A DNA stretch of 42,412 bases from Rhizobium sp. ASV8 (GTDB lineage: Bacteria > Pseudomonadota > Alphaproteobacteria > Rhizobiales > Rhizobiaceae): positions 1-42,412 of the forward strand of contig NZ_JAELUG010000054.1 in the NCBI RefSeq assembly GCF_016429255.1. Direction: 5' to 3'. The position numbers and the translations under genes were made by a program. Below are positions 15,855 through 25,770 of the stretch, in pieces; within the stretch, counting starts at the first letter, position 1; each line of letters begins with the position of its first letter. The notes below the pieces were generated by a model. The model worked only from the letters and a program-made list of their open reading frames with translations. It searched no databases and had not been told where the DNA came from.

Positions 15855-15928
15855 TGGGGAATAGTTCAATGGTAGAACGACGGACTCTGACTCCGTTAAT
15901 CTTGGTTCGAGTCCAGGTTCCCCAGCCA
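15855..15928 (+). tRNA. tRNA-Gln(CUG)
   Basis: Complete cloverleaf: acceptor TGGGGAA (15855-15861) pairs with TTCCCCA (15918-15924); discriminator G and encoded CCA (15926-15928); anticodon stem ACGGA/TCCGT around loop CTCTGAC with anticodon CTG at 15887-15889; T-loop GGTTCGAGTCC. The U1-A72 pair at the acceptor end is typical of tRNA-Gln. The gene is intact even though its 3' end is the attachment site of the integrated element: insertion regenerated the sequence. Confidence 0.97.
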
Positions 15929-16039
15929 ATTCTCCCTCAAAGCCCTTAATTCCTTGATTTTCCAGTCGTGCCGGATATCGTTTTGGCATCATTGGCGACC
16001 TGATGCCCAGAACTGTAGCCCACAGGTGATGCCCACGCG
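15912..16039 (+). repeat. Left attachment repeat (attL)
   Basis: 128-bp direct repeat with the copy at 33369-33496; by eye only two substitutions (near 15987 and in the CCCACAGG/CCCAGAGG stretch). The first 17 bp are the tRNA-Gln 3' end; the remainder is element DNA leading to the integrase start. Confidence 0.9.
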
Positions 16040-16086
16040 AAATATGCGCGGCGGCAGCGCCGGTGGCAGGCAAGGGCAACAACCTC

Positions 16087-17826
16087 ATGGCGGTCCGCCA
16101 CGACGTCGAAAACCTCACCCGCCGCGGTAATATCTTCTATTGGCGTGCGCGCGTCCCAAGCGCCTTCGGGCAGTGCCGACCAGGCAGCCGGCTTTCACTG
16201 AGCCTTCACTGTTCTGATCATAAGAAAGCGCAGGCGATCGGCCGCAAGCTCAACATGCTGGTCGCCGAACTGAAGTTGAAGCAGAAGGAACCCATGTCCA
16301 AGGCGCAGCTCCAAAAGCTTTGCGAACACGAACGAGACATGATGCTCATGCATCTGGAAGATGTCTCGATGGTAGCGCGGCGCTATGGCCGTCCCGCCGA
16401 CATTTCAGAGCTGGAAATGGACCTCGAGAATGGCTGGGCCTATCGCCTGATGGGGATGTTCGGCATCACCCATCACCTGACGTTGAAGGGCAATTGCCGC
16501 GGCTTAGCCTACCTCAGGCAAAACGGGGTTCCCGCCGCCCACGTCTTCGCGATCAACTCAAACTACCTCAAACTTCTCCAGGAAGCGAACTCGCGCGGCT
16601 TCAAGAAGGGCATTCGAAGATTGATGCACCTCTTCGAAATCAATTCCCATCCGCTCAACGAGGAAAAGGCCATGAAGGCCTATTTCAGCGGGCGGGCGGA
16701 AGCGCTCTTCGATGTCGCGGAACGGCATCCTCTCGCCGATCGTGACCTGAGCGAACTCACCGGCGGTCCGGCTTCGACACCACAGCCTGCATTTATCGAG
16801 GTCGCCGCACCCTTGAAAATGATGCCGCCATCGTTGGAGATCGCGGTTCCCGCTGAAGATGTTGTCGGGCCTCCGCGCCCGCTGTGCCGCCGGTGAGGCT
16901 GCTCGATCTCACTCCCTCGCCGCGGGTCGCTGTCAGTGAGCCAATTGACGAAAAGCCCCGCCGCGTCATTGCCGTCGCGGATTTCGAATCTGCGTGCGAA
17001 GGGCTCGTCAAGAACATGAAGGACGCTTGGGATGAGACGACCGCACGTGACGCTCGTGCGCTCGTTCGCATGTTCATGGGCGTGCTCGAAGAACACGAAG
17101 TGGAACACACCGGGCAGATTACGCAATACCATCTCGGCGAGCTTCGCCAGCACTTCAACGACATCCCCGTTAACTGGGGAAAAAGCGCCAGAATGAGGGC
17201 GATGTCCGCGCCCGAGCTTCGCGCTGAGGGCGAGAGGCTACGCGAGCGGGCCAACGCGGAGGGCAAAAAGGCGAAGGTGGGCCTCAAGGCAGCCACCATC
17301 CGCAAACACATCGGGAACCTTAACCATTTTCTGACCTATGTCCGCGCTCGCGGGTTCGAAGTTGGCGATTGGACTTTCCAGGGCTTGAGGCCGAAAAAGC
17401 CTAAGGCCGGGCTTATTCGTACACAACAGCACAAGCCGACGCCCGACGAGATCAAACCGATTTTCTCAAGCCCGATCTACACTGGCTCGCTGAACCACGA
17501 TCGAGGCCGCAAAAAGCCTGGACCGCACGTCTTTCATGACGCGGCTTACTTCCTGCCTATTATGTTTTCCTATCTCGGTGCACGCAGGCTCGAGTTTGCA
17601 GGGCTTGCATTGGACGACATCGCCGAAGACGATGATGGTCTTGTGCTCATCATTCGGACAAACAAGTTCCGGCGGCTCAAGACTGTGCAATCAGCGCGCG
17701 TTTTGCCACTGCCGGATGAGCTGGTTCGCCTGGGTTTCCTGGACTATTGTGCATTGCTACAGGAGCTGGGGTATGAGGCCGTGTTCCCTGAACTCTTCTC
17801 CGACAAGACGTTGAACGATCCCGGCG
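16087..17826 (+). pseudogene. int: Tyrosine recombinase (integrase), frameshifted and truncated
   Basis: Remains of a DUF6538-type phage integrase. The N-terminal part (16087-16896) begins MAVRHDVENLTRRGNIFYWRARVP, the arm-binding domain. Near 16890 the reading frame shifts to another frame that continues to about 17826 with a core-binding domain (TARDARALVRMFMG, KAATIRKHIGNLNHFLTYVRARG) and the first catalytic arginine in YLGARRLEFAGL. After FPELFSDKTLNDPGDR the similarity stops: the HxxR, second histidine and nucleophilic tyrosine are all missing, replaced by an inverted mrr fragment. The gene sits beside its tRNA target, as expected for the enzyme that inserted the element, but cannot now catalyse excision. 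Confidence 0.85.
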
Positions 17827-17970
17827 ACCGCTTGGCAGAAGTTCGTCCCGCTCGGCCTGGGTTAAGCCGAGATCGTTCGCGATGCGTTCTGCGACGTCAG
17901 CCACTCGAGTCTCGCCTTCTCCGGCAAGGCGAAGAACCGGAAGCATGAGGGTCTGGTAATCGGGGATCAT
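17824..17970 (-). pseudogene. mrr: 5' fragment of mrr (restriction endonuclease N-terminal domain)
   Basis: The first 49 codons on the minus strand read MIPDYQTLMLPVLRLAGEGE and then a DVAERIANDLGLTQAERDELLPSG segment, the winged-helix Mrr N-terminal domain. Mrr proteins are about 300 residues with a C-terminal restriction-endonuclease-like domain that cuts methylated DNA; none of that remains. The similarity stops at about 17824, exactly where the opposite-strand integrase also stops, so one deletion or inversion destroyed both genes. No strong ribosome site precedes ATG 17970. Probably not functional. Confidence 0.8.
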
Positions 17971-18024
17971 TGTCCGGGCTCGCTTTATTTTACTGGATCA
18001 GCGGGTTGTGCTTCTGCGGAAATG

Positions 18025-19272
18025 CTAAGGGCCCAGGTACCGGCTACCCCGCGAGACACTATTGCGCTCACTCGTGAAACTCATCGACCAACCGGCACGC
18101 CGGTGACGCCGGATAGCCTCCTCCGATGGATGTCCGTAGCCATTTCCTTTCCCTACCGAAATCACACAACTGCCATGACCACCGTTAGGAGAGATCACAG
18201 CACCACCAAACTTGGCCCCGTGATGAGTCGCAACTATGTAGTCCGGCAGGGGAGCCGGTTTCAGTCGTACGAGATCGTAGTCAGCATCGCCCATGAAGAG
18301 AACTGTCCTGCCAGATTGCAACGTTGTTTCAATGCAAAGCCCTGTTTGGTTGAGAATACCGGCTTTTCCCTTGCAACGCGCGAGTCTGATGGGGCCAGCC
18401 GAGACATTTGCGGAACTTACGCCAAGCAGGCGATTATTCTTGGCGAGATTTCCAGCGACCAATTTCGCGCCAGGCCCAAGCCGCTGCACCGGCGCGATCC
18501 AACTGCTACCACGAAGACCGGCGATTGCGTGGTAGCCATGTAAGTGATCCCAGTCCCAGTGCGACAGGATCACAGGTGCGTCTTGGATTGTCAGGCTTGG
18601 CTTAGTAGATGCAGTCTTCTTGTTGTAGGAGATCGGCCAACCTGCATCCAGATGAAAGAGTTCCTTTCCGTTCTGATCAACCGCACTGCTGAAGCTTGCT
18701 TGTCCGACATCTCTGACGACAATCCTGGAAGGCATTGCTAAGCTCCGCAGCAATACGCGGGCTGCGCCACTTTTGCCGATGGCGCTTGCCGGAAATCTGC
18801 AGGCTTCCGCAATGGTCTGTGCGAGCGCACGCGCATTTTCGACCGTAGCGCCAACCGGAGCCAACGGATTTTCACCTTCCGAGAATAGATATCGAATCTC
18901 ATCCAGAACGAGTGGTACATTTTCCTCATATCCAGCATCGCCGAGTGAGGAAGCCCAGGCAAAGGGACCCGGCTTTTTTCCTCGAGGGAGCAAGGTGATT
19001 TGGTACCACTGGCCATCGTTGGCTTCTCCGACATCCGCCAAATATTTGAAATGCTCTGCGGTCGTCAAAAGCTTCAGCACAACGAGACGAGATCGGTCGC
19101 GTTTGTCTTCGATGGTTTCGAGCGCCTCGTCGGCACTCATCCGCGCGTCAATCGCATCGAATTCGAAGGAGACGCGATTTGCATTTTTCAGAACCAGATC
19201 TTCGTTGATGAGAGCTTCCGCCCGCACCAATCGCGCGATTAGGGTGACAGGCCCCTCCCTCAAAAAGCTCAT
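18025..19272 (-). CDS. MBL-fold metallohydrolase with N-terminal extension, in RM operon
   Basis: 415-residue protein. Residues ~180-400 form a ComEC/beta-CASP-like metallo-beta-lactamase domain: metal ligands in LSHWDWDHLHGYH (HWDWDH, 238-243), the bridging aspartate in FMGDADYD (328-333), and THHG (349-352). This class hydrolyses nucleic acid or phosphodiester bonds. The first ~180 residues are unrecognised (EALETIEDKRDRSRLVVLKLL, GQWYQITLLPRGKKPGPF) and have no transmembrane segment. It starts 3 bp after the hsdS stop codon on the same strand, so it is the fourth gene of the type I RM operon and probably an accessory nuclease of the defence module. The function is not established. Confidence 0.72.
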   Translation of the reverse strand: MSFLREGPVTLIARLVRAEALINEDLVLKNANRVSFEFDAIDARMSADEALETIEDKRDRSRLVVLKLLTTAEHFKYLADVGEANDGQWYQITLLPRGKKPGPFAWASSLGDAGYEENVPLVLDEIRYLFSEGENPLAPVGATVENARALAQTIAEACRFPASAIGKSGAARVLLRSLAMPSRIVVRDVGQASFSSAVDQNGKELFHLDAGWPISYNKKTASTKPSLTIQDAPVILSHWDWDHLHGYHAIAGLRGSSWIAPVQRLGPGAKLVAGNLAKNNRLLGVSSANVSAGPIRLARCKGKAGILNQTGLCIETTLQSGRTVLFMGDADYDLVRLKPAPLPDYIVATHHGAKFGGAVISPNGGHGSCVISVGKGNGYGHPSEEAIRRHRRAGWSMSFTSERNSVSRGSRYLGP

Positions 19273-19275
19273 CCC

Positions 19276-20751
19276 TTACCCCTTTGCCGCGCGTCCACGC
19301 TTCCCCTTCGGTGCCGCCGCGCGCTCGGCGCGGATGCGGGCGAGCAGGTGTTCGGCGGGTTCGTCGTTTTCGTCCTGAGGGACCAGTTCGCCGCGGAAGG
19401 CTTTGGCTAGGATCGCCTCGTCCAGTCGGCCTACCAGCTCCAGCGCGCGCTTTGCCTCTTTCGCCAGTTGGTCGATTTTGGCGAAGGCGGATTCGATGCG
19501 GCGGACGATTTCGTGTTGTTCTTCGAGGGGGGCGACCGGAATTTCCATCGGACGGACGTCACCGACATTTATGCCCTGAACGGCCACACCTTTCTTATTG
19601 GCTTCAAAATACTGCTGCACGTTTCGAGACTGAAGATACCAATAGATATAACGTGGATTTATAGAATTTAGGACCGCGATGCGGACTGTATCCTGAGTGA
19701 TGTTTCCGCCATCCAGATCAGCGGGCGTTATGGCTACGCGACCGACAGTGCCCCTGATGGTTAGAAGAAGATCGCCCTGCTTCAAAGCCGATCGAGCGTA
19801 GCTTTGATGTATCTCCAGCGTAGTCCGGCGAATTTTCTCCAGCTCGATAAAGCCGCCCTTTATATTCATGACCTTAACATACGGAATGCCACCCTCGACG
19901 TCCGGGCCTGGCATCAGTATCCCGTATTGAATTAGTCTTGTCGGATCACAAAGGTCCTCCAGAGGGGCCACATACCAGGTTTTCGGAGGGCCGCTTATCT
20001 CAACTGGCTTTCTATCTGGGTTAGGTGTTGCGCCCTTCGTGTTCCGAGTCCTTTGTCCGGCCAAGAGGCTCCGACGCTCTTGTCTTACCAGATCGCTGAT
20101 CGGCGTGCCTTTTTCTGCCTGTGGAGCAACCAGCTCCCCGCTGAATGCCTTGCTGAGCACGGCCTGCTTGTAGCGAGAGACGAGGGTTTCGATGCGGGCG
20201 AGTTCTATGCGGGCGCGGGCGGATTTCGCGTTCAGCGCATCCAGCTTGGCCACGATGCGCTTTTGCTCGGCCAAAGGTGGGAGTGGAAGCTTGAAGGCTC
20301 GGCACTGCGACAACGAAATGTTGACTTGGCCCGCAGAACCGCGCGTCTCATTGATCACACTCTTCACGCTGTTGCCACCGCAAAGGAAATAGTAAAGCCA
20401 CTCGGAGGTCACGGCTTCACTCGGTCGAAAAATCGTCAACGCTTGATTGACGTTCCACGTTGGAAAGGAGTCTGGAATTACAGCTACCTTGCCAAGTGGC
20501 GGTCCTACGATGTTCATCAAAACATCGCCAGGATATGCCTGCGACTTCGCCATTGAGGAGCGATGAATGTCAACGTTGATGAACTGGGGCCGGTACTCAA
20601 AGTCAATCTTCTGATCAACGATGTTGTACACCTTCAAAAACGGCACCCCGGGTTCGTCAATGAAGCCCTCTTTTGGTGTACCGCCGCTCTGCACCAACTC
20701 GCAGATATTCCAGGCTTCGTCTTCACCCCACCCTCTCGGCAACTCACTCAT
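19276..20751 (-). CDS. hsdS: Type I restriction-modification specificity subunit HsdS
   Basis: 491-residue specificity subunit with two target-recognition domains (about 1-150 and 245-400), each followed by the conserved helix that spaces the half-sites: LPPLAEQKRIVAKLDALNAKSARAR (about 160-185) and APLEEQHEIVRRIESAFAKI (about 415-435). The first recognises one half of a bipartite target, the second the other. The start ATGAGTGAG overlaps the hsdM stop by 4 bp (ATGA), so translation is coupled. The C-terminus is basic (KGKRGRAAKG). The DNA target cannot be read from the sequence. MBL-protein gene follows after 3 bp. Confidence 0.95.
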   Translation of the reverse strand: MSELPRGWGEDEAWNICELVQSGGTPKEGFIDEPGVPFLKVYNIVDQKIDFEYRPQFINVDIHRSSMAKSQAYPGDVLMNIVGPPLGKVAVIPDSFPTWNVNQALTIFRPSEAVTSEWLYYFLCGGNSVKSVINETRGSAGQVNISLSQCRAFKLPLPPLAEQKRIVAKLDALNAKSARARIELARIETLVSRYKQAVLSKAFSGELVAPQAEKGTPISDLVRQERRSLLAGQRTRNTKGATPNPDRKPVEISGPPKTWYVAPLEDLCDPTRLIQYGILMPGPDVEGGIPYVKVMNIKGGFIELEKIRRTTLEIHQSYARSALKQGDLLLTIRGTVGRVAITPADLDGGNITQDTVRIAVLNSINPRYIYWYLQSRNVQQYFEANKKGVAVQGINVGDVRPMEIPVAPLEEQHEIVRRIESAFAKIDQLAKEAKRALELVGRLDEAILAKAFRGELVPQDENDEPAEHLLARIRAERAAAPKGKRGRAAKG

Positions 20752-22283
20752 TCCGCCGCCTCCGGCAGCTCATCGCTGAGCTCCGCCATCAGCGCCTCGA
20801 TTTCCAGCGTCGCGGCCTGCAGATGGCCGAGAATGGCGGCGGCGATGTCGTCGGGTTCGGTGAGGCCTTCTTCCGCCTCTTCCTCGGCCTCGCGCAGCCA
20901 AGCGATGTCGAGATTGTCTCCGCGGGTCGCGATGGCCTCGCGGGTGAACTGGCGCCAGCGGCCAGCTTCGCCTTCATCCGGGCCGCGCTCCTTGCCATAG
21001 GGGTCATTGCCGAAGGCCTGTACGAACCCCTGGAAATGGGCCTCCGTCAGCGGCGTGGTCTTGCCGAATTTCGGCATCTGGGCGCGCAGGTCGTAGATCC
21101 AGATGGCTTTTGTGTTGCCGGTCTCGGTCTTGCCGCGCGTCAGGAAGATGACATTGGTCTTGACGCCCTGCGCATAAAAAATGCCGGTCGGCAGGCGCAG
21201 GATGGTGTGCAGGTCGCACCAGTCCATCATCATCCGGCGCAGTTCCTTGCCGCGCCCGTCTTCGAAGAGAACATTGTCCGGCACTACGATCGCCGCACGG
21301 CCGCCGGGCTGCAGCGAACGGATGCAGTGTTCGACGAAGGGAAGCTGGTAGGAAGAGACGCTCGCCGTAACAGAAAGATCGTCACGCGTCGGCGCGCCGC
21401 CTGCAGGGCCGAAGGGCGGGTTGGTGAGGATGAGATCGGCGCGGCCGAGGGTCTTGCCCTTGTCGGAGAGCGTATCGCCGAGATCGACATGATCGCCGTC
21501 GATGTCGTGCAGATAGAGGTTCATCAAAAGCAGGCGCAGCGTGCCCGGCACGTTTTCCATGCCGTGGATGGCGCGGCGCTTCTGAAACTCCTGTTCCTTC
21601 TCGCCGAGATCCAGATAATCGTCGGTGCGCGCCTTCATGTAGCGATCGGCGGCAATCAGGAAGCCGCCGGTGCCAGACGCCGGATCCTGGATGACTTCGC
21701 CCGGCTTCGGCTGCATGAGGCGGACCAGAAGCTCGATCAGCACGCGCGGGGTAAAATACTGCCCGGCACCGCGCTTGGTCTCTTCCGCGTTCTTCTGCAG
21801 CAGGCCTTCGTAGAGATCGCCGAACTGGTCGCGCTCCTCGGAGAACCAGTCTAGCTCATCGATCGCGGTGACCAGAGTCGTCAGGTTCTGCGGTTCGCGC
21901 AGGAAGGTTGAGGCATTGTCGAAAATCTTCTGCACCATTTCCGGCAGCGGGCGTGCATCGGCATAACGCTTGCGGTCTTCCGGGCCGGCATTTTCGCCGG
22001 GTGGCCGGCTGAGCGCATCGTCAGCCCCGAGCCGGGTGCTGGTGGCGCCGAGGGTGACCAGCACATTCCGGTAATGCTCCAGCTTCGCCAGACCATTCGC
22101 AGCGAACAGATCCGCCCAGCGCATGCCCTTCGGCAGGCTGCCAGTCTCGCGGCTGCGCTCGGCCATCATCTTCAGGAACAGCAGATAGGTCAGCTCGGTG
22201 ACATATTGCTGATAGGTGATGCCGTCCTTGCGCAGGACCGTGCAGAGGCGCCAGAGTTTCTGGACGATGGCATTGGCATTCAT
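20748..22283 (-). CDS. hsdM: Type I restriction-modification methyltransferase HsdM
   Basis: 511-residue N6-adenine methyltransferase that protects host DNA and forms the core of the RM complex. N-terminal helical domain (NANAIVQKLWRLCTVLRKDGITYQQYVTELTYLLFLKMM), then the SAM-binding motif DPASGTGGF (200-208) and the catalytic motif NPPF (288-291). The C-terminal helical tail is acidic and contacts HsdS. It lies between hsdR (79 bp upstream) and hsdS (4-bp overlap). Length and motifs are complete, so the methylase is probably active. Confidence 0.95.
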   Translation of the reverse strand: MNANAIVQKLWRLCTVLRKDGITYQQYVTELTYLLFLKMMAERSRETGSLPKGMRWADLFAANGLAKLEHYRNVLVTLGATSTRLGADDALSRPPGENAGPEDRKRYADARPLPEMVQKIFDNASTFLREPQNLTTLVTAIDELDWFSEERDQFGDLYEGLLQKNAEETKRGAGQYFTPRVLIELLVRLMQPKPGEVIQDPASGTGGFLIAADRYMKARTDDYLDLGEKEQEFQKRRAIHGMENVPGTLRLLLMNLYLHDIDGDHVDLGDTLSDKGKTLGRADLILTNPPFGPAGGAPTRDDLSVTASVSSYQLPFVEHCIRSLQPGGRAAIVVPDNVLFEDGRGKELRRMMMDWCDLHTILRLPTGIFYAQGVKTNVIFLTRGKTETGNTKAIWIYDLRAQMPKFGKTTPLTEAHFQGFVQAFGNDPYGKERGPDEGEAGRWRQFTREAIATRGDNLDIAWLREAEEEAEEGLTEPDDIAAAILGHLQAATLEIEALMAELSDELPEAAE

Positions 22284-22362
22284 GGCATGATTCTTTTCAG
22301 GTCGGAGATCGTGATTGCGGTTTTAGCGAGCCGTGGCCGATGGTCAACGACAGCCCGCGATA

Positions 22363-25300
22363 TCAGGCAGCGGGCGATGCCCAGATCGCCTCGTTGAAGG
22401 CGTGCAGGACTTCGTCGAGTTCGCCGTCAAACTCCTGCGAGATGCGCTTGAAGCCGCCCTTATCGGCAAAGGCGCCTTGGTCGAGCAGGGTGGGATCGGC
22501 TACCGGCTTGTCCTTCAGCGCCCGGCCGATACGGCGCAGCCATTCCTTCTGCTTTTGCGTCCATGGCCGCGACGCCTCGATCTTGAGGACCGCATCGTCG
22601 ACGCGAGTGGCATAGGGGATCAACGGGTCGCCGAGTGCGGCCTGTCTCACGAAGCCGATGATATGCGCGGCGATATCGGCATTGCGGGCGCGGCCGTAAG
22701 CGGCACGCAACATGGCTTCGGAATAATTCTTCTCGTCCAGCAGGCCCGCAAGCTCCGAGAGCTCCTTGCGGGTCAAGTCGCGCGGGTGCTGGGTGACAGC
22801 AATCAAGGCCGGGACCTGGTTCATGTTGTCGCGCACGAAGCGTTCGAACCCGGTGATGTAATCCTCCGGCGTCGTGTTCTTGCCAAAAATCTCCTCGATG
22901 CGCAGCAGCTCGTCCTCATGGGTGGAGATGACCACGCCATCGTTCTTGTCCGTGTAGAGCGGGCGGCGTTCGAGCAGTTCGACGGCGCGGGGATGGTTGG
23001 CCAGCCACTGCTGCAAATCGGCACCGGAGCGGGTGGAGAGCCGTTGGAGTGCCATTTCGGGGTTTTCGCCGGTGTGGCGCTCGAAGCTCTCGCGGGTTTC
23101 GGCATCCATGCGCTTGATCAGGCTGCGCATCCGCACGATGACCTGGGCCGCGACCCACTGTTTATCCTCGTCCGTTTCTGCCTTCTGCAGGTCTGTCACC
23201 AACTGGCCGAGGGCAATATCCGGCTTGACGACGACCGGGCGCATGTCGCTCATCTCCTGCAGCTCGGAGTAGAGATCGACGGCATCGAAGATGCGGAAAT
23301 GCTCCTTGCCGATATCGGGGCAAAGCCGCGTGGCACGGCCGATCATCTGGTCGTAGAGGATGCGGCTCTTGACCCGGCGTACGAAGACGAGATTGCAGAT
23401 CGAAGGGATATCGACGCCGGTGGTCAGCAGATCCACGGTCACGACGTATTTGGGGTATGGGTCGTTCTTGAACTTCAGGATTAGATCATCGACCTTGTCG
23501 ACATTGCCGGTGATCTTGGCGACCATGCCGTGCGGTACGTTCTCCTTGCCGTATTCCTCCTGCAGCTCCTTGATCAACAGGCGCACGATATCTTCGGCAT
23601 GGGCGTCGCGGGCGGCGAAAATCAGCGTCTTGCCGGGCTTCGACGGCGGGATTTCGGTCGCGATCGCCCGGCAGACGATACGGTTGAAGGCTTCCGAGTA
23701 GACGCGCTTGTTGAAATCGGCGAGGTCGTAATCGAGCGAGACTTCGTCCGGAAGCTCGAACAGATCGATCTGGCCCGTCTTGCGGTCGATGATCTCGACC
23801 TCCTCGCCACCATCGAAATGGATACCGGCTTCCGCCAGAGCCGTCGTGATACGCTTCGGCGGCAGGTGATCGTTGAGATAACCTTCAACGACGGCCTGAC
23901 GGTAGCCATAGTGGAAGACCGGGTGACCGAAGATCTCGCGGGTGTGCAGCGCGGGGGTGGCAGTCAGCGCGACCTTCACGGCGTCGAAATAATCAAGGAT
24001 CTGGCGGTAGGCCGACTGGTAGTCATCGATGTTGCGAAAGCCGATATCGCTTTCGCGCAGCTCTGCATCCAGTGTGTAGCCGCGATGGGCTTCGTCCACG
24101 ATGATGCAGTCGAAGGTGCCGGGCGTGGGCCGCTTGGCGGGGTCGGGCTCGTTCAGGATGCGGGCGATCAACGACTGGACGGTCGCGACCTGCACCTGAT
24201 CCTCATCCTCCGGCAGCTTCTGCTCCAGCCCGGCAACCTTGTAGATCTGGGCGAAGTTCAGCATGCCCTCAATCTCGGTCGTTTCCAGCGCGTCGCTCGT
24301 CTGCCGGCCCAAAGCCTTGCGGTCGACAAGGAAGAGGATGCGGCGGAAGCGCTTGTGCTTCAGCAGGCGATACATCAGCGCAATCGCCGTGCGGGTTTTG
24401 CCCGTCCCAGTCGCCATGGAGACCAAGATGTCGCGCTGGCCAGTCACCACCGCATTCTCGATCGCGGCGATCGCCTCTTCTTGGTAGGGGCGCATCCGGC
24501 CCTTGCCGAAGCTTTCTTCGGCGAGACCTTGCGCAGCGGTGTCGACATCGGTGGTGAGCTTGTCGATCAGATCCTTCGGAGAGAACCAGCTCGTCATGGC
24601 AATGGCGTGGTTCGTCTCCCGTCGCACATCGCGATACCAGATGCCGGATTTGGTCACCCACTGGCGCACATAGGGTCGGCCATTGGTGGCGAAGACGAAA
24701 GGCACGCGGAAGGGCTCATCCAGGCCGTGTTTCCAGGGGCCATGCGGATGCGCTTCTTCCGGGGCGAGCAAGATGGTGCGGGCATAGCGTTCGGCCTGCT
24801 GCAGCGTAGACGGCACATCGACGCTTTCGCGCTTGGCTTCGATGACACCGACGCAGGTGAGGCCGACGAAAAAAGCATAATCCGCCCGGCCGCCTTTGGA
24901 GGGCCATTCGGCAATGGCTAGATTGCGGCCTTCCTCCGGTCGGGCGCCTTTCTGATAGGTCAGGTTATCGCTGTCGGCTTCCCATCCTGCATCGACGAGT
25001 TGCACGTCGATCAGCCGTCGGGTCTGGCGCTCATCGAGCTCCAGGCTGCTCGCAGCTTTCAGACCCGCCTGCTTGAACTCGAACTGCAACTGCTCCGGCT
25101 GGGCTTCGGCCGCCTTCTGCAACTCGGCAAGCTTGCGGGCGAGTGCTGCCTGATTTGCCTCCATCTCGACGGCGGTCTGCTCCCAGACGGCACTATCGAC
25201 TGAAGCCTGGCGGGCGAGCTCTTCGGCAGCGGCGCGCGCCTTTGCGAGCTCTTCTGCGGAAGCGTGGGCAGCGACCAGCTTCTCCTCGGCTTCCCGCACC

Positions 25301-25770
25301 TGGGCACGCAACGCTGCCAATTCCGCCTGGGTCGCCTGGTCGGCATCCGCAGAGGCTCGTGGCGGCACAAAGGGCCCCGGCTTGAACCCTGGATCCCGCC
25401 CATAAGTTCGGCGATACCAGATCCCGAGCGCGCGGCAGAATTTGAGCGCCGCGAGCGCTTCGGCAGGGGAGCCGGCCAGATTGTGGGTCGCATCGTTGCC
25501 GCTCTTGCGAACCGCATGGAAGATGTCGGCCACCTCGCGCGGCAAGACCTGCTGTGTTGCGAGGCGTCGAAGGAGGTCGTGCGTGGTCTCACGCGCGGCG
25601 GGGTCATAGAGGCCGGAAAGGGCGGCGATCTCCTTGACCATGTATTCGCCGAACTGGCGGCTCTTGATCAGCGAGGTGTTGGCATCCTCCGCAAAGAAAC
25701 GCTCGGCCAGCGTGCCGAGGCGATGCAGCTCCGGGCTGATCTCCTGCAGATGACCAAAGTTTGCCGACAA
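22363..25770 (-). CDS. hsdR: Type I restriction-modification motor/nuclease subunit HsdR
   Basis: 1135-residue restriction subunit. In order: an N-terminal DUF4145-type helical domain (1-125), a long coiled coil (about 145-228), a PD-(D/E)xK nuclease core (RADYAFFVGLTCVGVIEAK, with D297, E311 and K313), a superfamily 2 helicase with Walker A ATGTGKT (453-459) and DEAH (559-562), motif VI in MIGRATRLCP, and a C-terminal helical domain that docks on HsdM. It translocates unmethylated DNA and cuts it at a distance. It is first in the operon; 420 bp upstream hold a perfect 19-bp palindrome. Nothing indicates inactivation. Confidence 0.95.
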   Translation of the reverse strand: MSANFGHLQEISPELHRLGTLAERFFAEDANTSLIKSRQFGEYMVKEIAALSGLYDPAARETTHDLLRRLATQQVLPREVADIFHAVRKSGNDATHNLAGSPAEALAALKFCRALGIWYRRTYGRDPGFKPGPFVPPRASADADQATQAELAALRAQVREAEEKLVAAHASAEELAKARAAAEELARQASVDSAVWEQTAVEMEANQAALARKLAELQKAAEAQPEQLQFEFKQAGLKAASSLELDERQTRRLIDVQLVDAGWEADSDNLTYQKGARPEEGRNLAIAEWPSKGGRADYAFFVGLTCVGVIEAKRESVDVPSTLQQAERYARTILLAPEEAHPHGPWKHGLDEPFRVPFVFATNGRPYVRQWVTKSGIWYRDVRRETNHAIAMTSWFSPKDLIDKLTTDVDTAAQGLAEESFGKGRMRPYQEEAIAAIENAVVTGQRDILVSMATGTGKTRTAIALMYRLLKHKRFRRILFLVDRKALGRQTSDALETTEIEGMLNFAQIYKVAGLEQKLPEDEDQVQVATVQSLIARILNEPDPAKRPTPGTFDCIIVDEAHRGYTLDAELRESDIGFRNIDDYQSAYRQILDYFDAVKVALTATPALHTREIFGHPVFHYGYRQAVVEGYLNDHLPPKRITTALAEAGIHFDGGEEVEIIDRKTGQIDLFELPDEVSLDYDLADFNKRVYSEAFNRIVCRAIATEIPPSKPGKTLIFAARDAHAEDIVRLLIKELQEEYGKENVPHGMVAKITGNVDKVDDLILKFKNDPYPKYVVTVDLLTTGVDIPSICNLVFVRRVKSRILYDQMIGRATRLCPDIGKEHFRIFDAVDLYSELQEMSDMRPVVVKPDIALGQLVTDLQKAETDEDKQWVAAQVIVRMRSLIKRMDAETRESFERHTGENPEMALQRLSTRSGADLQQWLANHPRAVELLERRPLYTDKNDGVVISTHEDELLRIEEIFGKNTTPEDYITGFERFVRDNMNQVPALIAVTQHPRDLTRKELSELAGLLDEKNYSEAMLRAAYGRARNADIAAHIIGFVRQAALGDPLIPYATRVDDAVLKIEASRPWTQKQKEWLRRIGRALKDKPVADPTLLDQGAFADKGGFKRISQEFDGELDEVLHAFNEAIWASPAA

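Noticed and set aside
20673..24921. Several long plus-strand frames opposite hsdM and hsdR
   Set aside because: High-GC antisense frames; the minus-strand genes contain complete catalytic motifs in order.
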